A stretch of 10,880 bases of DNA, from the NCBI GenBank assembly GCA_030620925.1, contig JAUXIQ010000030.1:1-10880 (forward strand), written 5' to 3'. The notes below the pieces were generated by a model that worked only from the letters and a program-made list of their open reading frames with translations, did not search any database and was not told where the DNA came from. The position numbers and the translations under genes were made by a program. Positions 1 to 7,478 of this stretch are shown here, piece by piece. The first letter of the stretch is position 1, and each line of letters starts with the position of its first letter. This stretch comes from Nitrospinota bacterium. Lineage in GTDB: Bacteria > JAUXIQ01.

Positions 1-716
1 GCGGTGGCGTAGGCGTTGTTGGCACCTGCCTGCTTGATGTGGGGCACGGATATGTTGATAGGGTTGAATTTAGGTATGTTTTCGATGCAGTACTCGATGG
101 TGTCACCGATGAGCTTCACCGAAGGCCGGGTGGGGAAAATCCATGTGCCCCGCGCCAGATACTCTTTGAGGATGTCGTTCTGGAGGGTGCCCCTGAGCTC
201 TTTCACCTCAGCTCCGTTCTTTTCGGCCACGACGATGTACATGGCCAGGAGGATATTGGAGGTGGCGTTGACGGTGAATGAGGTGCTTATGGAATTGAGG
301 GGGATGTCCTTAAAGATGCCTTCCATATCCTCAAGGGTATCGATGGATACACCAGCCCTGCCCACTTCGCTCTGGGCCAGGTGGTTGTCCGAATCGAGCC
401 CCACCTGGGTGGGCAGGTCCAATGCCACGCTTAGGCCTGTCTGGCCGTTTTTTATGAGGAACTTGTAGCGCTCGTTGGTATCCTCGGCGGTGGCGAAGCC
501 GGAATACTGCCTGAACGTCCACGGTCTCCCCCGATACATGGTGGGATAGATGCCCCTGGTAAATGGGTACTGGCCCGGCTCGCCCAGGTCATTATGGTAG
601 TCCAGGTGCTTGATATCGTCCGGGCCGTAGACGGGCTTTATCTTTATCCCCGAACAGACCTCCACCTCCTCTATCTCTTTCTGCCCCTTTTCCTGAGGTT
701 TCTCGCCGCCGGCCAT
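1..716 (-). CDS. Methylmalonyl-CoA mutase-like acyl-CoA mutase, large subunit (5' part, cut by window edge)
   Basis: This is the N-terminal 238 residues of a B12-dependent acyl-CoA mutase, a family that swaps a thioester carbonyl group and a hydrogen on neighbouring carbons (for example methylmalonyl-CoA to succinyl-CoA). The ATG at 716 follows the Shine-Dalgarno GGGGAGGA. After about 45 poorly conserved residues the TIM-barrel domain begins with YPFTRGIYPTMYRGRPWTFR, then GLSVALDLPTQ (94-104) and QNDILKEYLARGTW (179-192). Compared from memory with the Propionibacterium enzyme (offset 18, no gaps), Tyr75, Met78, Arg82, Thr85, Arg87, Tyr89, Ser114, Ser164, Thr166, Thr195, Gln197, Arg207 and His244 are all present. 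Tyr89 with Arg207 is the methylmalonyl type rather than the isobutyryl type (Phe/Gln). The usual G-Y-H-x-x-E is V-P-H-I-K-Q here (224-229), and Phe117 is Leu99, so the substrate may differ. The C-terminal half and any B12 domain lie outside. It follows the CoA-transferase by 120 bases and is probably cotranscribed with it. Confidence 0.9.
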   Translation of the reverse strand, partial: MAGGEKPQEKGQKEIEEVEVCSGIKIKPVYGPDDIKHLDYHNDLGEPGQYPFTRGIYPTMYRGRPWTFRQYSGFATAEDTNERYKFLIKNGQTGLSVALDLPTQVGLDSDNHLAQSEVGRAGVSIDTLEDMEGIFKDIPLNSISTSFTVNATSNILLAMYIVVAEKNGAEVKELRGTLQNDILKEYLARGTWIFPTRPSVKLIGDTIEYCIENIPKFNPINISVPHIKQAGANNAYAT

Positions 717-836
717 AAAATTTCCTCCCCTGTTCGGATTATATTTCCATACCTAAAAATTGAGTTATGCTTATCGCAGGCTAGCCCGTTTAGCTTTTCC
801 GGCAGCTCTTGTTTATGCTTCCGGGTGGACGACGCC

Positions 837-2045
837 TCACTCGTAATCGAGTATGCCTTCCTTGCGCAGGCTCTCTATTTCGCCCTCCTGGTAGCCCAGT
901 TCATTGAGCAGCTCGTCGTTATGCTGGCCCAGCAGGGGTGTGGGAGCCTTGGGGCCGCCGGGGGTTTTGGAGAATTTCACCGGATGCCCGATGGTCCACA
1001 TCTTGCCAGCTTTGGGGTGTTCCAGAGAGCAGATGATGTCTCCCTGGCGGAGGTTGGGGTCGTTGAAGATATCGTGATAATCGTAGACCGGGCAGCAGAA
1101 CACGTCCACCTCTTCCAGGGCCTCCGTCCATTCTTTTAAGGTTTTGGTTTTGAACACCTCTTCGAGCCGCGTACGGAGAAACTCCTGGTTTTCCCGCCGC
1201 CCTTCGGGCGTGTCGAACCTGGGGTCCTCGATCAGCTCGTCCAGGCCCAGGGCCTGGCAGAAGCCGGGCCAGCGTTTATCGCCCAGGCTGATGACCGCCA
1301 TGTAGCTGTCCTGCGCCTGGTAGACCTGGTATAAGACGTTGCTGGCGATGCCGTGGCTCATGCCGCCTTTTTTAACCGGCTCCTTTGAGTTGAGGTAGGC
1401 GGTCATCTCCCAGGTCTGCAAGGATATCTGTCCCTCCAACAGAGAGACGAAAATCTCCTGCCCCACGCCGGACTTTTCCCTGGCGTAGAGGGCCATCATT
1501 ATCCCGTAAGCTGAAAGGAATGAACCCACCTGATCGGCGATGGCCGCCCCCACGGGCATTGGCGGGCCGCCGGGCATACCGGTTGCGGCCATGACCCCTC
1601 CCATGGCCTGGGCCATCAGGTCCATGCCCGGTTTGCGGGCGTAGGGGCCGCTGGGGCCGTAGTTGGATATGGAACAGTAGATGATGTCAGGATTGATTTT
1701 GGACAGGTTGTCGTAGCCCAGTTTGAAACTGTCCATAACTCCCGGCCGGAAATTCTGGACGGCCACGTCCGCTTTCTCCGCCAGCTTGTAAATGACCTCC
1801 CGTCCTTTCTCCTCGCGGTATTCGATGGCCAGGCTCTTCTTGTTCCTGTTGAGGGCCAGGAAGTAAGGGTTTTGTCCGTTGAGGTCGGTAGGCAGTATGG
1901 ATGGCGCAAGCCTGGTCATCTCCCCCGGCGGCCGCTCAATCTTGATGACCTCGGCGCCCATATCCGAGAGCATCACGGTCGCGTAAGGGCCGGCCTGGAA
2001 CTGCGAAAAATCCAGGATGCGTATCCCTTCCAGCGGTAGGTTCAT
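837..2045 (-). CDS. Class III (CaiB/BaiF, formyl-CoA transferase-type) CoA-transferase
   Basis: The 402-residue product has the usual length of family III CoA-transferases, cytoplasmic dimers that move CoA from an acyl-CoA donor to a carboxylic acid through an aspartyl-CoA thioester. It opens with LEGIRILDFSQFQAGP, where Gln17 matches the active-site Gln17 of Oxalobacter formyl-CoA transferase. It continues with GAEVIKIERP (30-39), NRNKKSLAI (66-74), NFRPGVMD (98-105), PGMDLMAQAMGG (139-150), and VGAAIAD, whose Asp171 aligns with the catalytic Asp169. The C-terminal motif HNDELLNELGY is also typical. Lack of the His/Asp/Glu acid-base arrangement of alpha-methylacyl-CoA racemases (GHD motif) favours transferase over racemase, though the family is easy to mislabel. 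The ATG is preceded by GGGGGGAG. It has its own probable promoter and sits just upstream of the acyl-CoA mutase, so I infer that it activates the acid (or recycles the product) for that mutase. The substrate cannot be read from sequence. Confidence 0.9.
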   Translation of the reverse strand: MNLPLEGIRILDFSQFQAGPYATVMLSDMGAEVIKIERPPGEMTRLAPSILPTDLNGQNPYFLALNRNKKSLAIEYREEKGREVIYKLAEKADVAVQNFRPGVMDSFKLGYDNLSKINPDIIYCSISNYGPSGPYARKPGMDLMAQAMGGVMAATGMPGGPPMPVGAAIADQVGSFLSAYGIMMALYAREKSGVGQEIFVSLLEGQISLQTWEMTAYLNSKEPVKKGGMSHGIASNVLYQVYQAQDSYMAVISLGDKRWPGFCQALGLDELIEDPRFDTPEGRRENQEFLRTRLEEVFKTKTLKEWTEALEEVDVFCCPVYDYHDIFNDPNLRQGDIICSLEHPKAGKMWTIGHPVKFSKTPGGPKAPTPLLGQHNDELLNELGYQEGEIESLRKEGILDYE

Positions 2046-2129
2046 TTTTTCTCCCCCCAGAGCAATTGTGTGCGGTTTGGCAGGTTTAAAATCTTATCAG
2101 TTTATAGATTCCATTTTTTTGTTAGCGTT

Positions 2130-2158
2130 ATTATAGCACCGGGGGGGAGAATTTAGAA
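2130..2158 (-). promoter_or_regulatory. Probable sigma70 promoter for CoA-transferase and mutase
   Basis: On the minus strand TGCTATAAT gives a perfect -10 (2130-2135) with an extended TGn element directly upstream. A weak -35 match, TTCTAA (2153-2158, 3 of 6), lies 17 bases away. The leader to the CoA-transferase ATG at 2045 would be about 80 bases. The site lies between the pump stop and the CoA-transferase start, and I see no intrinsic terminator there, so some read-through from the export operon is possible. Confidence 0.6.
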
Positions 2159-2196
2159 AGGGGCTATTTTTTCGAGGCATCGGCAGGAGGGGGATA

Positions 2197-5100
2197 TCAA
2201 TCCCTCTGGCGCAGCCTCCGCTCCCATTTTACGTCCCCCAGAATGGAATAGAGGGCGGGGATAAAAAAGAGGGTGAGTAAGCTGGCGAAAGCCAGTCCCC
2301 AGATGATGGAGTTGGCCATCGGCCCCCAGACGTTGGATTTACCCCCTACCCCCAGGGCCATGGGCAGGAGTCCGAAAATGGTGGTTATGGTGGTGAGCAT
2401 GATGGGGCGCATCCTTATCACACCCGATTTGACGATGGCCCTCCATTTGGACGTTCCGGTGTCTCTGCGCGTGTTTATGAAGTCCACCAGGATGAGGGAA
2501 TCGTTGACCACGATGCCCGTCAGCCCCACCACTGCTATGAAAGCCACCAGGCTGAAAGGGTCTCCGTTCACCAGCAGGCCTATGATGACCCCGATAAAGG
2601 AGAAGGGCACGGTGAACATTATGACCAGCGGCTGTATGAAGGATTTGAATTGTGCGCCCAGTATCATGTAGATGACCAGTATGGCCACGAAGAACGCCCT
2701 GGTTAAGCTGGCGAACGATTCGCTGGTCTTGGTGTACTCGCCGCCCAGGGTAAAACGATAGGCCGGATATTTTACGCTCCATTTCCCCAGCTTCTTCTCC
2801 AGTATCTTATTCACCTTGCTGGAGCTGGTCACTTCTTTATCTATGTCAGCGGTAACGGAGGTGGTGCTTTCATTATCCCGCCGATAGAGATTAGCGAATC
2901 CTCGCTCTATGTGGTAGTCGGCAAGGTTCTTGAAGTACACCAGGCTGCCGTCCATGGTGACTACTCGAAGGCGGTCCAGGTCGGAAAGGGTGTCCCTGTC
3001 ACTCTCCTTGAACTTCACCACGATGTCTATTTCCTCGCCGCCTTCACGGTAGACCGAGGCCACCGCCCCGTCGAAAGCGGTGCGCAGGTTCCAGGCCAGC
3101 TCGGAATGGGTGAGGCCCCAGAGTGCGGCCTGGTCGTCTTTGAGTTTGACTCTGATTTCGTTCTTTCCCATTTCAAGGTCGTTCTTTATGTCTTTGACGC
3201 CTTTTATCCTGCGCAGTTGAGCTTCAATTTCATGGACCGCTTCCCCTATTTTTTCGTCCGGCTCTCCCCTGACGCGCACCGCCACCGGCTTGCCCATCGG
3301 CGGCCCCTGGGCCACCTCGGCTATCTCCACCGATTTTATCCCGCTTATCCTGGCCACCTTCTTCCTCAAATCATCCATTATCTCCTGGGTGGTGCGGCTC
3401 CTTTCTTTTGCTTCCACCAGGTCTATCATGACCTCCCCTACGTTAGAGCCGCGCTCCACGCCGAAATCGCCTATGATGATTCCCGTGCGGGAGAGGACTG
3501 CGGTCACCTCACTGCGGGGGAGGTTCATGGCCAGCTCTTCTATCTTTCCGATGATCTTGTCCGTGTTTTCCAGGGAGTATCTGGCGGGGGTGTGCACCCG
3601 CACGCTGAACTGGGAGACCTCATCGAAGCGGAACAGCTCGATGCCCAGAAAGGGGATTAACAACAACCCTGAGGCGGCTATAACGGGGACCACCGCCACC
3701 ACCAGGAACCTGTGCTTGAGCACCTTGAAGATGATTCGTTTGTAAAATTTTTCCATCAGCCGTATGAATTTGTCTCCGGGCGGGGGCCTGCGGGTGACCT
3801 TTCCGAAATCCGCCATGTGGCAGGGGAGCACGATGAACGCCTCTATGAGGGAGGCGGCCAGGGCGAAAGCCACCATCATGGGGATAAAGCTGAGGTATTT
3901 CCCCACGATCCCGGTCATTAACAGCATGGGAAGGAAGGCCGCTATGGTGGTGAGCACTGTGGCGATTACCGGCAGAGTGACCTCTTCGCCGCCTTTAATG
4001 GCTGCTTTAATCGGGGAAAGCCCCTGCTCCATGTAGCGGTAAATGTTCTCCACAATGACGATGGCGTCGTCCACCACTATCCCCAGAACAAGAACCAGGC
4101 TGAACAGGGTGACCTGGTTGAAAGTAAGGCCCACCCAGTCCATGAAAACGAAGGTGGTCAAAAAGGTAAAAGGAATGCCGATGCCCACCAGGAGAGCGCT
4201 CCTGCCCCCCAGGAACAGAAATAGTATGATGGAGACCAGGGAAACGCCGATGAGGGCGTTGCTCTTGAGGCGGTTCATTATTTCATTGATGTGGAAGGTG
4301 GTGTCGTTGACGTAGGCGACGTCCACCCTGGTGGGAAGGGTATTCAGATATTCTCCGACGACCCTCTTGATGTCTCTGACTATGCGGATGGATTCCCCGC
4401 CGCGCTCCTTAAGGATGAGTAGGGAAATAGCCGGTTTTTGCCCCAGCCGGGAGATAGTCTCGGGCTCTTCGAAGGTGTCCCGGACGAGGGCCAGGTCTCT
4501 CACCTTGATATGTTTTCCACCCGGGTCCGCTTTGACAATGATCTCTCTTATCTGCTCCGGTTTCTCCACCTCTCCCACCGCCCTGATCAGGTATTCGCTG
4601 CGACCCACTTCGATGTCTCCCCCGGGCACGTTCAGGTTGCGCTTGGCGATGCTGTCCACCACGTGGCGGAGCCCCATGTTGTAGCCGTAGAGCTTGCGGG
4701 AGTCCACTTCCACCCATATTTCCCTGTCTCGTATCCCGGCCAGCTCGACTTCGTCCACACCCTTGATCGCTTCGATGACGTCTTCCAGGTCTTCAGCTAC
4801 TTTTTTGAGTTCTTTTTCGGAGAGCTGGTCGCTGCTTATGATGGCGTTGACGATGGGGAAATCGCTGGTGTTGAGCTCTATAACTTCGGGGTCGTCCTTT
4901 ATCCCTTCGGGGAGGTCTTTCACCTTGTCCACTTCCGATTCCAGCTCGCGCACCGCTTCCTTGAAGTCCTTCAAGTCTGTCCTGAATTCCACGAAGATGG
5001 TGGATACGTTTTCGGCGGATGTGGAGATGACTCTGTTTATCCCGTCTACGTCTTTGATTTCATCCTCGATGGGGATGGTGACCAGTTTTTCGACCTCTTC

Positions 5101-5268
5101 GGGGGCGGCGCCGGGGTATTTGGTGATGATGACGGCTGATTCCAGGGAAACCTCAGGGTCCAACTCGGTGGGGAGGGAAAAATAGGCGTACACGCCTGCC
5201 ACTAGGAGGATGACGAAGAAGAGGTTGACCAGCACCGGCTGTTTTACAGAAAAACCGCAGATAGACAT
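2197..5268 (-). CDS. RND-family multidrug efflux pump, inner-membrane permease (AcrB/HAE1-like)
   Basis: The product of about 1023 residues is a full-length RND pump that uses the proton gradient to expel compounds from the periplasm or inner leaflet. It shows the expected duplicated layout: TM1 near 12-30, a large periplasmic loop to about 330, TM2-6 near 335-485 followed by a basic cytoplasmic linker, TM7 near 522-545, a second periplasmic loop to about 855, and TM8-12 to the end. The TM4 proton-relay pair is present in GIVVDDAIVIVEN (Asp400/Asp401). In TM10, GIVVNDSLILVDF has Asn922 where AcrB has its lysine, as in many non-proteobacterial relatives. A longer reading begins at TTG 5280 or ATG 5274. 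I chose ATG 5268 because GGTGAT (5273-5278) is then correctly spaced as its ribosome site. It follows the adaptor gene but is separated from it by a structured, terminator-like stretch. No outer-membrane channel gene is nearby. Confidence 0.93.
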   Translation of the reverse strand: MSICGFSVKQPVLVNLFFVILLVAGVYAYFSLPTELDPEVSLESAVIITKYPGAAPEEVEKLVTIPIEDEIKDVDGINRVISTSAENVSTIFVEFRTDLKDFKEAVRELESEVDKVKDLPEGIKDDPEVIELNTSDFPIVNAIISSDQLSEKELKKVAEDLEDVIEAIKGVDEVELAGIRDREIWVEVDSRKLYGYNMGLRHVVDSIAKRNLNVPGGDIEVGRSEYLIRAVGEVEKPEQIREIIVKADPGGKHIKVRDLALVRDTFEEPETISRLGQKPAISLLILKERGGESIRIVRDIKRVVGEYLNTLPTRVDVAYVNDTTFHINEIMNRLKSNALIGVSLVSIILFLFLGGRSALLVGIGIPFTFLTTFVFMDWVGLTFNQVTLFSLVLVLGIVVDDAIVIVENIYRYMEQGLSPIKAAIKGGEEVTLPVIATVLTTIAAFLPMLLMTGIVGKYLSFIPMMVAFALAASLIEAFIVLPCHMADFGKVTRRPPPGDKFIRLMEKFYKRIIFKVLKHRFLVVAVVPVIAASGLLLIPFLGIELFRFDEVSQFSVRVHTPARYSLENTDKIIGKIEELAMNLPRSEVTAVLSRTGIIIGDFGVERGSNVGEVMIDLVEAKERSRTTQEIMDDLRKKVARISGIKSVEIAEVAQGPPMGKPVAVRVRGEPDEKIGEAVHEIEAQLRRIKGVKDIKNDLEMGKNEIRVKLKDDQAALWGLTHSELAWNLRTAFDGAVASVYREGGEEIDIVVKFKESDRDTLSDLDRLRVVTMDGSLVYFKNLADYHIERGFANLYRRDNESTTSVTADIDKEVTSSSKVNKILEKKLGKWSVKYPAYRFTLGGEYTKTSESFASLTRAFFVAILVIYMILGAQFKSFIQPLVIMFTVPFSFIGVIIGLLVNGDPFSLVAFIAVVGLTGIVVNDSLILVDFINTRRDTGTSKWRAIVKSGVIRMRPIMLTTITTIFGLLPMALGVGGKSNVWGPMANSIIWGLAFASLLTLFFIPALYSILGDVKWERRLRQRD

Positions 5269-5278
5269 GCACATCACC

Positions 5279-5308
5279 AAAAAATCGGCCAGGGCGGCAT
5301 CCCTGGCC
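5279..5308 (-). terminator. Terminator-shaped hairpin just before the RND pump start
   Basis: The minus strand reads GGCCAGGG, loop ATGCCG, CCCTGGCC, then GA and six T. This is a perfect 8-base-pair GC-rich stem followed by a U-run, the shape of an intrinsic terminator. It ends about ten bases before the pump's likely start codon, leaving no room for another promoter. The pump must therefore be made by read-through, so the hairpin may partly terminate transcription (an attenuator), expose or hide the start region, or protect a processed RNA end. Confidence 0.6.
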
Positions 5309-5322
5309 TACTCAATATTTAT

Positions 5323-5357
5323 TTCTCCGGCGTGAGCGGAGAAGGGCGCACCGCGCC
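5323..5357 (-). other. Two further tandem hairpins in the adaptor-pump intercistronic RNA
   Basis: Read on the minus strand, GGCGC-GGT-GCGCC (5357 to 5345, 5 base pairs) is followed after one base by TTCTCCG-CTCACGC-CGGAGAA (5343 to 5323, 7 perfect base pairs). With the terminator-shaped hairpin at 5287-5308, three stems occupy most of the space between the adaptor stop (5367) and the pump start. The stems are direct observations. A regulatory or RNA-stabilising role is inference. Confidence 0.6.
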
Positions 5358-5366
5358 GACGCAGGC

Positions 5367-6638
5367 TCACATCTCATTACCCTGCACGGTTACCCTGCTT
5401 TTGTCTTGCAGGCTCTCCTGGCCCTCAACCACCACCATCTCGCCTTCTTCCAAACCCTTCTCTACCACCACTTCCTGATCCTGCATGGCCCCCAGCACCA
5501 CCTGCCTTCGACGGGCCACGCCGTCCAGCACGGTGAACACCAGGAACTCATTTCTTCTTTCCAACACGGCGTCGCGGGGCCCCACCAGTGCCCCTGCCAC
5601 CGTTTGCCCGGCTATCCTGATGGTGGCGATCCTGCTGGGTCTTAATGCGCTATCGATGTTTTTCAATTCGATGATTACCGGAAAGGAACCGCCGCTCTCG
5701 TCCGCTTTTATCCCTGCGTAGGTTATTGTGCCCGCGAACTCACGGCGGGGGTAAACGTTGACGAAGATGGAAACCGGGTCTCCCTCCCGCAGATGAACCA
5801 CGTCCTCCTGCACTACCCCCACTTCGACCTCCAGCCTGCTTACGTTCACCACGTTGGCAACAGGGGTGCCGGGGACGATGGTCTCCCCCTCCTCCACCAG
5901 CATTCTGGCCACCCTGCCGGCGAAAGGCGAGGTGATCCTGCAGTCCCGGAGTTTTTTGTCCGCCAAACCGACCTTGGCCTCAGCCTGCTTCACCCGGGCC
6001 AGGGACATCTGGATATCCTCTTCCCTTGCCCCTTCAACGGCCAGCTTGTAGTTTTCCTGCGCCTCCTTGAGATTTGCTTCAGCCACTTCCATCAGGGATC
6101 GATTATGGTCGTAAATCTCTTTTGAAATGACCTGCTGGAGGTAGAGGCGCTGGATGCGCTCCCAGTCTTTCACAGCCTTCTGATAAGCCGCCCGGGCGCT
6201 TTCCAGGGAGGCTTTCCGGGCCTCGAGCTCCTGGGGGCGTACTAACTGCTTCATCTTACGCAGATCAGCCTGAGCGAAGCTGAGGGCGGCCCTGGCTTCC
6301 TCCAGTTTGTATCTGTAGGATTCCTCGTCCACGCGCGCCAATATCTGCCCCCGCTTCACGATGTCCCCCTCGTCGAGAAGAACCTCTACCAGCACTCCTG
6401 AAACCTCGGATTTTACCACCACGTCGTCCCTGGCCCTCAGCCTGCCCGTGGCCTCGATGTAGGTGATGAAATCCTTGCGGGGCACTGATTTCACCTTCAC
6501 CGGCACCACCAGCGCCCGCTCATTTTCATCGACCGCTTCTTCGGCCTCGTTCCTGTCGCACCCGTAAGTGCCCAGGAGCAAGGAAACGAACATGGCCGGG
6601 ATGATGATTATAAGAAAGATACTTCTTGTATGTTTCAT
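5367..6638 (-). CDS. Periplasmic adaptor (membrane fusion protein, HlyD/AcrA type) of the RND pump, probable lipoprotein
   Basis: The 423-residue product bridges an RND pump to the cell exterior or an outer-membrane channel. It starts with a basic N-terminus and a hydrophobic stretch (7-23) ending at Cys27. The lipobox-like TYGC is imperfect because -3 is Thr, so lipidation is probable rather than certain. Domains in order: first half of the lipoyl-like barrel (72-104, VVVKSEVSGVLVEVLLDEGD), a long alpha-helical hairpin rich in Ala, Glu, Lys and Leu (105-230), the second lipoyl half starting at ITSPFAGRVA (235-265), a beta-barrel (268-345), and a membrane-proximal domain (about 350-420). The ATG at 6638 lies 18 bases after the stop of the LysE-type gene, and its ribosome site is weak (GAGAAAG). 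The next gene is the pump, so the two almost certainly form one complex. Confidence 0.93.
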   Translation of the reverse strand: MKHTRSIFLIIIIPAMFVSLLLGTYGCDRNEAEEAVDENERALVVPVKVKSVPRKDFITYIEATGRLRARDDVVVKSEVSGVLVEVLLDEGDIVKRGQILARVDEESYRYKLEEARAALSFAQADLRKMKQLVRPQELEARKASLESARAAYQKAVKDWERIQRLYLQQVISKEIYDHNRSLMEVAEANLKEAQENYKLAVEGAREEDIQMSLARVKQAEAKVGLADKKLRDCRITSPFAGRVARMLVEEGETIVPGTPVANVVNVSRLEVEVGVVQEDVVHLREGDPVSIFVNVYPRREFAGTITYAGIKADESGGSFPVIIELKNIDSALRPSRIATIRIAGQTVAGALVGPRDAVLERRNEFLVFTVLDGVARRRQVVLGAMQDQEVVVEKGLEEGEMVVVEGQESLQDKSRVTVQGNEM

Positions 6639-6656
6639 CTTCTTTCTCGGAGGACC

Positions 6657-7265
6657 TTAACTCCCGCGTATTACCGATTCAATGAACCAGACCCCGAAAC
6701 CCACCAGGGCTATACCGCAGCCCATGAAAACGTATTGATGGGCCCTCTTGCTCCACAGGTGCTTGGTCTTGAACACACTTGTGGACACGAACAGGCCCCA
6801 GAAAAAATCGCACAGCCAGTGGAGAACGGCCATGAGGGCGAAGCCTATAAGGCCGAAGGTTATGGACTTGCTGACCAGGGCGACGCCTACCGTAGCCCAC
6901 CAGAGGAACCAGTAGGGGTTCACCACGGTGCTCAGCACGCCGGCTGTGTAGGAATTGTAGGGCAGGGATCGGCCTTCATCGCCCAACTTGTTGCGGTCTT
7001 TGATCATGCCGTATCCCATGAACACGAGCATTATCCCGCCCACGATGCCGATGGTTGCTTTCACCGGGGCGTGGGCGAAAAAGCTGCCGAAGCCGAAATA
7101 TATGAGGGCCATCATGGGGAACTCCGCCACGCCGTGGCCCACCCCTATCTTTGCTCCGGCCAGGGAATCCTGATGTCCCTTGGCCACTGTTACGGCGAAC
7201 ACGGGTCCCGGCATCAAGACTCCTGAAAGAGAAATGACCACGACCCCGATCAGGAAAACCCACAT
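6657..7265 (-). CDS. LysE/RhtB-family small-molecule (amino acid) exporter
   Basis: The 202-residue, very hydrophobic product has the length and roughly six membrane segments of the LysE superfamily, inner-membrane exporters of amino acids and related small molecules. Diagnostic sequence is the N-terminal SGVLMPGPVFAVTVAKG (14-30), the glycine-rich GAKIGVGHGVAEFP (37-50), and the central VVNPYWFLWWATVG (114-127) with the family's conserved Asn-Pro. The ATG at 7265 has AAGGA as a ribosome site about eight bases upstream. It is the first gene after a strong-looking promoter, and only 18 bases separate it from the adaptor gene, so exporter, adaptor and pump appear to be one transcription unit. 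The substrate is unknown. Confidence 0.88.
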   Translation of the reverse strand: MWVFLIGVVVISLSGVLMPGPVFAVTVAKGHQDSLAGAKIGVGHGVAEFPMMALIYFGFGSFFAHAPVKATIGIVGGIMLVFMGYGMIKDRNKLGDEGRSLPYNSYTAGVLSTVVNPYWFLWWATVGVALVSKSITFGLIGFALMAVLHWLCDFFWGLFVSTSVFKTKHLWSKRAHQYVFMGCGIALVGFGVWFIESVIRGS

Positions 7266-7318
7266 CTCACTGTTCCTTTTTCTTCTTGATTTTGCCCGTA
7301 AACTGCCTCTTATAGCTC

Positions 7319-7347
7319 ATTATACAGGCACTGACGCCCGGAGACAA
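7319..7347 (-). promoter_or_regulatory. Sigma70-type promoter for the exporter-adaptor-pump operon
   Basis: On the minus strand TTGTCT (7342-7347, 4 of 6) and a perfect TATAAT (7319-7324) are separated by exactly 17 bases. The leader to the LysE-type ATG at 7265 would be about 45 bases. It lies back to back with the plus-strand promoter of the dehydrogenase. Confidence 0.72.
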
Positions 7348-7375
7348 GAATTCCCGTTTAACATAACTAAAAACC

Positions 7376-7404
7376 TTGCCTTGCGCTCATTTTATAAATA
7401 TAGT
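7376..7404 (+). promoter_or_regulatory. Sigma70-type promoter for the short-chain dehydrogenase
   Basis: TTGCCT (7376-7381, 4 of 6) and TATAGT (7399-7404, 5 of 6) are separated by 17 bases. An overlapping alternative -10, TATAAA (7393-7398), has no partner at a proper distance. The leader to the ATG at 7479 would be about 65 bases. The divergent arrangement leaves about 28 bases between the two -35 boxes. Confidence 0.62.
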
Positions 7405-7478
7405 CTTAACCTGGAAAATTGTAGTGTAAAACAGGGCGTATACACGACAATTCTAATTAAATTTAAAAGGGGGCGATT

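Noticed and set aside
738-743. A perfect TATAAT on the minus strand just upstream of the mutase gene
   Set aside because: No acceptable -35 lies 15-18 bases upstream and there is no TGn extension. The mutase is more simply transcribed from the CoA-transferase promoter.
2911-5139. Long plus-strand open frames of about 230-250 codons opposite the RND pump
   Set aside because: They lie antisense to a full-length, clearly recognised gene, resemble no family, are rich in His/Asp/Val typical of reverse-frame translation, and have no consistent ribosome sites.
5269-5280. Pump starts at TTG 5280 or ATG 5274
   Set aside because: They fall within or directly next to the terminator U-run and lack a spaced ribosome site, whereas ATG 5268 has GGTGAT four bases upstream. 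ATG 5274 cannot be fully excluded.
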